Positions 32,087 through 37,990 of a DNA stretch of 37,990 nt are shown piece after piece. The stretch comes from Oceanispirochaeta sp. (GTDB taxonomy: Bacteria; Spirochaetota; Spirochaetia; DSM-2461). Every line of letters starts with the position of its first letter. Position 1 is the stretch's first letter. Both the position numbers and the translations under genes were made by a program. Under the pieces are notes generated by a model. That model was not told the origin of the DNA. It searched no databases and saw nothing but the letters and a program-made list of their open reading frames with translations. The stretch is from positions 1 to 37,990 of the forward strand of contig NZ_JAQIBL010000259.1 of assembly GCF_027859075.1 (NCBI RefSeq), read 5' to 3'.

Positions 32087-33724
32087 ATGAAAAAAAATAA
32101 TAAATTGCTTCTGTTCACACTATCCATATTCACCACCACAGCCTGCCGGATTCAAAGCTCTGGCGAGTATGAAGGCTTACTCAGTTCCGATCCTCTGACC
32201 CTGCTCTCACGGTTAAAAGTTGCAGATATTCTGGGAGACAACAGCCTCCTTTATCTGATATCAACGGTCGGTGGGGTTTTGTTTTTCATTCTGGGGATCA
32301 TCTTCTTTTTCCTTCATAGAAAAGATAAATCCTGGCTCTACCTGAGCCTCTCAGCCCTGGCCGGAGGAATCGTATACAGTCTGCCCCTCTGGGTCGGCAG
32401 GGTATCCCTTCCCCCGGAATTCTGGTCCCCTCTGATGGTCAGAACTTTTTTCCTCCTGATTTATTACTGGATGTATCGATCCTGGTGCCGGAAGGCCCTG
32501 TATCACAGAACGAAGGTCTGGGCGTCTGTTCTATCGTCAATTTTAGTTTCCCTGACACTGATAGCCGCACTCTTATCGGGTCATTTCCCAGGGATTTTAA
32601 CCCTTCAATGGCCTGTACCCCTCCTGGCCACGGCCCTGATCATGGATTCCCTCGTGAACAGCATTATGTCCTTTCAGCGCAAGGATGATCCCTCGGGGAT
32701 TGCCGGGATGATGACTCTTCCTCCCCTGGTCGGCGTAGCCCTCTGGTACTGGTTGAGCCGCGGATTCGGCGGACTTACGCCCTTCCTGAACAATGTATAC
32801 TATGCCCTTCCTTCAATCCTGATTCCCTGGCAGCTGATCCTGACTATCGGTCTCATCCAGAGCCGCTACAACAAGGAAGAAAAGCGCAATCTCATCCTCG
32901 CGAAAATGGTGGAAGACGAAGAGCTTCAGAAGGAGAAACTGGAAGAGATCATCGAGAATCTTGAAGCACAAAATGAAGAAAACACCCGGATACCCGATTA
33001 CAGCCTGGAATGTGCCAGACGTCTTCTGGGTCACAGGAATGAACTGTCCCCAAAGCTACCCTCTTCATGGACAGGGTCTCAGCGTCTGAGTTCAGAGAGT
33101 CCTCTCTGGCCGATTCTGGGAGTATGGAGCAGAGACAATACTCTCCTTTTTGCCGAAAACACAGGAAAGGAATCCCTTATTCCCCTCTTATACCTTCAGG
33201 AAATCTTTAAGAGCCTGAAGATGGAAAAACCTGCACAGATGTTCAAATCCATGAATGATAAAATGTGTTCACTCCCTCAAAACCTGGAATCCGGTCTTTC
33301 AGGTATTTATCTGTATTTTCTGGAAAATGAACTGATCTGCGGCACCGCCGGCAGTGTCAGGATCTATCTACAGAAGAAAGAAGGTAAAATCATACCTATT
33401 CAGGCTGAAGATAAACCGGTCACCTATAAAGAAGGGTTGGGAGTACGAGCCCAGACAAGAGAAGATGGCAAACCCTTCCGCCTGGTCCTGGAGAAGGGTG
33501 ATAGAATCGTGTTGGTCTCCTGCAGCCTGACCGACAGAGAACTGGATGTCTCTGGAGAACTCTACGGCCAGAAATCCCTTTACAGAGTTTTAAACAGCCA
33601 CATTACGGCCAACCCTGAAGACACGGTAAAGGCTATCCTGAAAGATTTTGATGATTTTGATCTGGGGAATCCCCTGGATAGACAGATTTTTGCTGGAGGT
33701 TTCCTCAAAAACTTAAGATCTTGA
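32087..33724 (+). CDS. membrane protein with degenerate SpoIIE/PP2C-like domain
   Basis: A 545-residue protein. The N-terminus MKKNNKLLLFTLSIFTTTAC has a lipobox-like TTTAC and may be lipidated. Seven or eight TM helices follow (~58-270), in the style of 7TM sensor modules. A coiled coil (EDEELQKEKLEEIIENLEAQ) spans ~275-310. The C-terminal ~200 residues follow the order of a SpoIIE phosphatase: SGIYLYFLENELICGTAGSV, LEKGDRIVLVSCSLTDRELD and a final LDRQIFAGGFLKN. The expected metal Asp residues (GDhhD, igDvxGHG, TDGxxE, DDxT) are missing or replaced. I read it as a pseudo-phosphatase or signal receiver. Partners unknown. Confidence 0.65.
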   Translation: MKKNNKLLLFTLSIFTTTACRIQSSGEYEGLLSSDPLTLLSRLKVADILGDNSLLYLISTVGGVLFFILGIIFFFLHRKDKSWLYLSLSALAGGIVYSLPLWVGRVSLPPEFWSPLMVRTFFLLIYYWMYRSWCRKALYHRTKVWASVLSSILVSLTLIAALLSGHFPGILTLQWPVPLLATALIMDSLVNSIMSFQRKDDPSGIAGMMTLPPLVGVALWYWLSRGFGGLTPFLNNVYYALPSILIPWQLILTIGLIQSRYNKEEKRNLILAKMVEDEELQKEKLEEIIENLEAQNEENTRIPDYSLECARRLLGHRNELSPKLPSSWTGSQRLSSESPLWPILGVWSRDNTLLFAENTGKESLIPLLYLQEIFKSLKMEKPAQMFKSMNDKMCSLPQNLESGLSGIYLYFLENELICGTAGSVRIYLQKKEGKIIPIQAEDKPVTYKEGLGVRAQTREDGKPFRLVLEKGDRIVLVSCSLTDRELDVSGELYGQKSLYRVLNSHITANPEDTVKAILKDFDDFDLGNPLDRQIFAGGFLKNLRS

Positions 33725-33794
33725 GAAACCATGCTTCCGCGGCACTCATTCGGCAATGCCCGCAAGCGGTCGCTGCCCTCATTTCATTTTCGAA

Positions 33795-35747
33795 TCAGAT
33801 ATTATGAGGACTCCACTTGTCATTCTTGACCATATCCACAACCAGGTTGAATCGCAGTTCCGATTGTATGAGCTCCACCCGGGCTACAATAGCGTCCTTA
33901 TCCAGTGCGCATTGTTTGATCAGCTGACCTCGGGTTGCCTGAGGCAGAAACTCCGAGGGGACACCCAGATTATAGTAGAGGATTTCCGAATGGTTCTCTA
34001 ATAGAAGCGCGGCGATTTCTTCCCCCATTCCACCAGCGGCGAGCCCCTCTTCGACAAACAATACCTGCTCATAGTTTTCCATCAGGTCAAGGAGAGCCTT
34101 TCTGTCCAGAGGACGGATAAAGCGCATATGATAAACATCACAGTTGATACCTTTTTCTTCTAAAATAAGCGCTGCAGAAACCAGCTCTTCCAGGAGTCCT
34201 CCCAGGGATATCATCAGAATAGTTGATTTTTTCCTTCTGCTGACAAGAACCCCTTTACCCGCTTCCAGGGGCAGATCCTGGGATTCTCCGGAAGAATAAG
34301 TCCCTCCCTTGGGATAGCGGATCAGAACCGGATGATTCGCGGCGAGAGCCCATTCCAAAGACATCTCCATTTCTCTGACGCTCAAGGGAGCCAGAAAGGA
34401 CAGTCCGGGAATATTCCGGAAGAGCAGAATATCGAAGATTCCCTGGTGAGTCTCACCGTCATCGCCCACGAGTCCGGAACGGTCCATACAGATCACCACA
34501 GGAAGTCCCGGAATGGCAATATCATGAATGAGCTGATCCACAGCCCTCTGCATAAAGGTTGAATAGATGGCAACAATCGGTTTCATGCCGGAAACAGCCA
34601 GACCCGCGGCAAAGGTCAGGGCATGAGGTTCTGCGATACCCACATCAAAAAATCGGCTGGGGAATTCCTCTTTAAAGGGGAGAAGACCCGTACCGGAGGC
34701 CATAGCCGCCGTGATGGCGACAATACGGTTATTCTTTTTGGCCTCGGTGAGGACGGAACATCCAAAGGCGGCTGTGGTGGTTACGATTTGAGGATAAGTC
34801 TTGAGGGAGGGGTCTACCTTTCCGGTTTCTATGGCAAAGGGACCGACACCATGAAAAGAAGAAGGATCTCCCTCAGCATGACTGTATCCCTTGCCTTTGG
34901 TTGTCAGAACATGAAGAAGTACGGGACCCTCAATATTCCGGACATGCTCGAGAACATCCGCCAGTTTCTCAATACTATGACCATTCACAGGGCCGACATA
35001 CTTGAAGCCCAGGTCAGTGAAAAGGGTCTCCTTGTAGACAATCCCTTTCACACCCCGTTTTAATCTGTAGACCCATCTCAGAAGGGACTTCCCGGCAAAG
35101 GGAATATGGGAAATTGTGAAATCCACAACGATCCTGAATTTACGATAACTTCCTGTCAGGGCCAACCGTGAGAGATAGGAGGAAATGGCCCCCACATTCC
35201 GGCCGATAGACATGGCATTGTCATTCAGTATGACTACAAGGTCTTTTTGAAGATGTCCTGTAAAGTTCAGTGCTTCCAGGGCCTGTCCGCCAGTCAAAGC
35301 ACCATCACCGATGATACAGAGAACCTTGTTCTTAAGATTCTGGAGCCGGTCTCCCGTCAACACACCCAATCCCGCAGAAATGGCGGTGGAGGCATGGCCT
35401 GTGTCAAAGATATCATGAGGATTCTCATCCCGCTTGGGAAAACCGCTGAGTCCTCCCTGCTGCCTGATGGTATGGAACAGATCGGCTCTTCCGGTGAGGA
35501 GTTTGTGGGTATAACACTGATGGCCCACATCCCAGATGAATTTATCACGGGGTGAGGAGTAAACCTTATGCAGGGCCAGAGTCAATTCGACCACACCCAG
35601 ATTAGAGGCCAGATGACCACCGTTTTTACTGACCGTACTTATGATGATGCTCCGAATCTCTTCTGCAAGAGTATAGAGCTGCTTTGAAGACAGGTTTTTT
35701 ATTTGATCCGGATGGTTAATGCCGGCTAGAATAGGATATTCCTTCAC
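33795..35747 (-). CDS. dxs: 1-deoxy-D-xylulose-5-phosphate synthase
   Basis: A 650-residue ThDP enzyme that makes DXP from pyruvate and glyceraldehyde-3-phosphate, first step of the MEP isoprenoid pathway. Visible: DVGHQCYTHKLLTGR, the ThDP motif GDGALTGGQALEALN with NDNAMSIG, GHSIEKL, the catalytic Glu region DVGIAEPHALTFAAGLA, and DRSGLVGDDGETHQG. Length is slightly above the usual ~620. It starts at GTG 35747 with GAGGTGAT just upstream. It is preceded by a terminator (35786-35820), so it may have its own promoter, which I could not identify. Confidence 0.95.
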   Translation of the reverse strand: MKEYPILAGINHPDQIKNLSSKQLYTLAEEIRSIIISTVSKNGGHLASNLGVVELTLALHKVYSSPRDKFIWDVGHQCYTHKLLTGRADLFHTIRQQGGLSGFPKRDENPHDIFDTGHASTAISAGLGVLTGDRLQNLKNKVLCIIGDGALTGGQALEALNFTGHLQKDLVVILNDNAMSIGRNVGAISSYLSRLALTGSYRKFRIVVDFTISHIPFAGKSLLRWVYRLKRGVKGIVYKETLFTDLGFKYVGPVNGHSIEKLADVLEHVRNIEGPVLLHVLTTKGKGYSHAEGDPSSFHGVGPFAIETGKVDPSLKTYPQIVTTTAAFGCSVLTEAKKNNRIVAITAAMASGTGLLPFKEEFPSRFFDVGIAEPHALTFAAGLAVSGMKPIVAIYSTFMQRAVDQLIHDIAIPGLPVVICMDRSGLVGDDGETHQGIFDILLFRNIPGLSFLAPLSVREMEMSLEWALAANHPVLIRYPKGGTYSSGESQDLPLEAGKGVLVSRRKKSTILMISLGGLLEELVSAALILEEKGINCDVYHMRFIRPLDRKALLDLMENYEQVLFVEEGLAAGGMGEEIAALLLENHSEILYYNLGVPSEFLPQATRGQLIKQCALDKDAIVARVELIQSELRFNLVVDMVKNDKWSPHNI

Positions 35748-35785
35748 ACATCACCTCAGGATGAAGTTTGCACCAAAGGGGCGCC

Positions 35786-35820
35786 AAAATAAAAGGCGGT
35801 ATTAAAAAATACCGCCCTTT
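35786..35820 (-). terminator. rho-independent terminator after the mS38-like gene
   Basis: On the minus strand GGCGGTATT pairs with AATACCGCC, flanked by A and T runs, and is followed by TTTTATTTT. It lies 18 bases after the stop of the small ribosomal-peptide gene and 39 bases before the dxs start. Confidence 0.85.
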
Positions 35821-35837
35821 CTCACAAGAAGTTCAAA

Positions 35838-35927
35838 CTATTTATGTTTATGTCTGTTCTTTCTCAACTTCTTTTTTCTTTTGTGAGTTGCGATTTTCTT
35901 TCTTTTACGTTTTCTACCACAGGGCAT
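35838..35927 (-). CDS. small basic ribosomal-type protein (AURKAIP1/COX24, mS38/bS22-like)
   Basis: A 29-residue peptide beginning MPCGRKRKRKKIATHKRKKK and ending in LRKNRHKHK; about two thirds of residues are Lys/Arg/His. It has a strong AAGGAG ribosome site 8 bases before the ATG and a terminator right after its stop, so it is a real gene. The pattern KRxKx(I/M)xxHKxKKxLRKxRxxxK is that of the AURKAIP1/COX24 (PF08213) family, small-subunit ribosomal proteins related to mitochondrial mS38 and mycobacterial bS22. It lies downstream of rpoZ and miaA in a translation-related minus-strand group. Confidence 0.85.
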   Translation of the reverse strand: MPCGRKRKRKKIATHKRKKKLRKNRHKHK

Positions 35928-36048
35928 TTTTCGTAATCTCCTTACTACTTTATGGTTCCATCCTGTCGGTTCATGCCCCACAGGTAATCTAAATTCTCAT
36001 CTCTGGCTGTACAGAGCTTAAATATTATGCCGTTTTCATCCTTTGAGG

Positions 36049-37032
36049 TCAAGACCCGGCAGTAGTAAAAACTTCAATCACTTTTCTGACATCTTCAGTC
36101 TGATCAGGGTGAAACCACTGCACTCCGGGAAGAGAGCTGAAAAATGTCATCTGCCGTTTGGCATAGCGCCTTGAATCCTTCTGAATACGGGCTTTAACAT
36201 CTCCCAGAGTCAGGCAGCCTTCTCTTAAAAAAGGAAAGAACTCGCTGTAACCTATTCCTTTCATACCCGGATCATCCTCACAGGCTCCCCGGGTTATCAG
36301 ATTTTTGACCTCTTCATAGAGACCCTGTTGAAACATGATCTCCACTCTTTCATTGATTCTCTCATACAGTTCCGCCCGGGGCCGCTCCAACCCCAGAAGG
36401 AGACAGGGAAGGTCATTCCTGGGTTTGCTTGCTGTTTTATATGTAGAAAGAGCTTGTCCTGTCCCCCGGAAGACCTCCAGAGCCCTGACAATGCGGGAGC
36501 GGTCCGCTGGATTCAAGCGCTCTGCCGTCTCGGGATCAACCAGGGCCAGCTGCATATGAAGAGCCTGAGGCCCCTTCTCTGACAGCTCGTCATTCAGGGT
36601 CTCCCTGAGTCCGGCCGGTATGGGCGGAATGGGGGGCAGTCCAAAAAGAAGATTTTTAAAATAAAAGGCGGTTCCACCTGAGAGAACAGGAAGTTTTCCC
36701 CTGTTATGAATACCCCGGATGCACTCTTCGGCCAGGCGCACAAAATCACCAGTGTTAAACTGTTCTGTATAATCCAGGATGTCTATAAGATGATGGGGGA
36801 TTCTTTTTAAGCTGGGGGGATCGGGTTTGGCACTGCCGATGTCCAGCAGGCGATACACCTGCATTGAATCGGCACTGATGATCTCGGCGGAATCGCCAAA
36901 CAACTCTTCCAGGAGATCCGTTTTCCCTACTGCCGTCGGTCCAAAGAGACAGACGACAGGAGGGAGAGTTTTATTTCTGGTATTCGTACTGAACTTTTTT
37001 GGAAATGATTTCTTCCAAGGCAGTAGAGACAA
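36049..37032 (-). CDS. miaA: tRNA dimethylallyltransferase
   Basis: Adds the dimethylallyl group to N6 of A37 in tRNAs that read UNN codons. Motifs: P-loop GPTAVGKT, SADSMQVYRLLDIGSAKP, PHHLIDILDYTEQFNTGDF, LSGGTAFYFKNLLFGLP, RALEVFRGTG and the C-terminal YAKRQMTFF. The start is hard: no ATG/GTG/TTG lies in frame between the rpoZ stop and the P-loop. I chose TTG 37032, preceded by AGAGGA at good spacing, which overlaps rpoZ by 62 bases; ATGs at 37059 and 37104 lack ribosome sites. The N-terminus then has about 20 extra residues before the P-loop. Its substrate, DMAPP, comes from the pathway that dxs begins. Confidence 0.9.
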   Translation of the reverse strand: MSLLPWKKSFPKKFSTNTRNKTLPPVVCLFGPTAVGKTDLLEELFGDSAEIISADSMQVYRLLDIGSAKPDPPSLKRIPHHLIDILDYTEQFNTGDFVRLAEECIRGIHNRGKLPVLSGGTAFYFKNLLFGLPPIPPIPAGLRETLNDELSEKGPQALHMQLALVDPETAERLNPADRSRIVRALEVFRGTGQALSTYKTASKPRNDLPCLLLGLERPRAELYERINERVEIMFQQGLYEEVKNLITRGACEDDPGMKGIGYSEFFPFLREGCLTLGDVKARIQKDSRRYAKRQMTFFSSLPGVQWFHPDQTEDVRKVIEVFTTAGS

Positions 37033-37180
37033 TTTTTCCTCTATTCTTATCCAGATCATCGCTACCGGCCATGCTGATCTGCTCAGCTCTGTGAATGGCC
37101 GCATTGGTTAACTCGTACATATTACCTTCGTGATTTACCAAGTCTCCGAGAGGGATAATTAATTCGCGATTAATGGGCAT
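36971..37180 (-). CDS. rpoZ: RNA polymerase omega subunit
   Basis: A 69-residue protein. The omega core is recognisable: PLGDLVNHEGNMYELTNAAI, then RAEQISM and NRGKIVSTALEEI. It assists folding of beta' and RNA polymerase assembly. The ATG at 37180 is preferred over the in-frame TTG at 37186 because AAGGA lies 6 bases upstream of the ATG. It is first gene of the unit with miaA, which overlaps its 3' end, and is driven by a good promoter at 37219-37247. Confidence 0.85.
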   Translation of the reverse strand: MPINRELIIPLGDLVNHEGNMYELTNAAIHRAEQISMAGSDDLDKNRGKIVSTALEEIISKKVQYEYQK

Positions 37181-37218
37181 TGACAATCCTTATCTTCAAA
37201 ATTTGAGATATCCCAAGA

Positions 37219-37247
37219 AGTATACTGACGCCGGTGCTCTTTGTAAA
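37219..37247 (-). promoter_or_regulatory. sigma70-type promoter of rpoZ-miaA
   Basis: On the minus strand TTTACA (37242-37247, 5/6), a 17-bp spacer, and TATACT (37219-37224, 5/6). The start would be near 37212, about 30 bases before the rpoZ ATG. Confidence 0.7.
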
Positions 37248-37307
37248 GACAAACTACTGTCCAAACTGATATATTGTCAGGAACTGAATGATGATCAGGA
37301 GGGACCA

Positions 37308-37990
37308 TTGCTGCGGCGATTCCGATTCTTCTATAAACTCTTTATTGCCTTCTTCCTGACCGGAGTAATACCAGTAGCTCTCCTCAGTACATCCTTTGCC
37401 CTCTTTTCGGGTGGTATTGTAACAGGTTCCTACAAACAGCAGGGCCACATTGCCATCAGGGGAATGTCAGAGGACCTCAATGCTCTCCTGCAAAAGTACC
37501 GCCACACAGTCTACTCACTCAGCAGTGATGATGAAATCATTGAGGCCATCCTGGAAGATAAGGTCCCGGAACGCTCAGATCTTCTGACACTCTATAAGAA
37601 GATTTACACAGCTCTCAGCGGTCATATTGATCATGCGTCCCTCCATGTCATCAGCCTGACAGGCTTTCCCTCCTTTTCCACCCATCAGATTCCAAAATCC
37701 TATCTGAATAGGGATGATGCCGCGGGCGGTTCATTCTCACTGGCCCGGAGTCAGCCGGAAAGATCATGGGCTGTTTTTAATAATTTTATCAATGAAAGGG
37801 GCAATATCGTCATGATGACCCTCATCAGGGCCATCCGGGATTCAGAGGGAAGCATCATCGGCTTTGTGGTGCTGGACATCAATAAACCCCATATAGCCCG
37901 GATGAGTGAAGAAAAGAATCAGGATGTTTTTTCGCAGATTCTGATTGTGGATACGAAGAGAAATCTTGTGAGTGATCTCAGGCACAGTGA
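37308..37990 (+). CDS. Cache-type membrane sensor, N-terminal part (runs off the window)
   Basis: At least 227 residues, truncated by the window edge. The start is TTG 37308 after AGGAGGG (37297-37303). The frame stays open upstream to an ATG at 37173, but that stretch overlaps the rpoZ promoter. The N-terminus LLRRFRFFYKLFIAFFLTGV is a membrane anchor with a cytoplasmic basic patch. An extracytoplasmic domain of dCache type follows, with the typical RAIRDSEGSIIGFVVLDIN strand pair. YesM/LytS-type histidine kinases and chemoreceptors begin this way; the output domain lies beyond the window, so the class is undetermined. Confidence 0.7.
   Translation, partial: MLRRFRFFYKLFIAFFLTGVIPVALLSTSFALFSGGIVTGSYKQQGHIAIRGMSEDLNALLQKYRHTVYSLSSDDEIIEAILEDKVPERSDLLTLYKKIYTALSGHIDHASLHVISLTGFPSFSTHQIPKSYLNRDDAAGGSFSLARSQPERSWAVFNNFINERGNIVMMTLIRAIRDSEGSIIGFVVLDINKPHIARMSEEKNQDVFSQILIVDTKRNLVSDLRHS

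Noticed and set aside
33725-33794. GC-rich spacer between convergent genes, considered as a terminator
   Set aside because: Only 3-4 bp stems (CCGC-AA-GCGG, GGC-AAT-GCC) and no T run could be drawn.
37173-37307. In-frame 45-residue N-terminal extension of the sensor gene
   Set aside because: It covers the rpoZ promoter and lacks a ribosome site, while TTG 37308 has a near-perfect AGGAGG and begins right at the membrane anchor.
1-37990. CRISPR array, prophage, insertion sequence or integron
   Set aside because: No regularly spaced repeats, transposase, integrase or terminal inverted repeats were found; gene content is housekeeping and signalling.

Overview
This window looks like a chromosomal segment of a free-living spirochaete (Spirochaetales/Spirochaetaceae type). 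That is an inference from overall style, not from a marker gene. The signs are many TPR proteins, short lipoproteins with spirochaete-like lipoboxes, RsbW/STAS/PilZ signalling proteins, a complete LuxS route, and a 29-residue mS38-like ribosomal peptide. Genes are dense on both strands, with many 4-bp start/stop overlaps. I see no insertion sequence, prophage, CRISPR array or rRNA.

Layout. 1-130: a CAU-anticodon tRNA (minus strand) with a good sigma70-type promoter. 158-3130: a large protein built like a cyclase/STAND-ATPase/TPR regulator but with both enzymatic cores apparently eroded. 3176-5067: a signalling cluster, RsbW-like GHKL ATPase + PilZ protein, then a promoter and a STAS protein + second GHKL ATPase. 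5064-9146: a lipoprotein, an HD phosphohydrolase, a pore-less voltage-sensor membrane protein and an unknown. 9236-15730: a 1570-residue exported protein, probably of the outer membrane, then mutL. 15739-20165: three membrane-anchored TPR proteins. 20162-21767: a metallophosphoesterase and a ParB/Srx-like protein. 21718-23684: a lipoprotein and a SelB-like protein that lacks the GTPase domain.

23849-29939 is a seven-gene co-directional run ending in a clear terminator: a TaqI-type adenine methyltransferase, pth, mtnN, luxS, pgl, a cation diffusion facilitator and pgeF. mtnN and luxS together recycle S-adenosylhomocysteine, the by-product of methyltransferases such as the one heading the run, and release the AI-2 precursor. 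30010-31806 is a DEAD-box helicase. 32087-33724 is a membrane protein with an apparently dead SpoIIE/PP2C-like domain. 33795-37180 (minus strand) reads rpoZ, miaA, the mS38-like peptide, a terminator, then dxs. The window ends inside a Cache-type membrane sensor.

The best leads for new biology are the GTPase-less SelB-like protein, the voltage-sensor/HAMP-like fusion without a pore, and a recurring theme of signalling folds that keep their architecture but lose catalytic residues (cyclase/STAND at the left, PP2C at the right). All functional calls come from reading motifs by eye; no database search was run.
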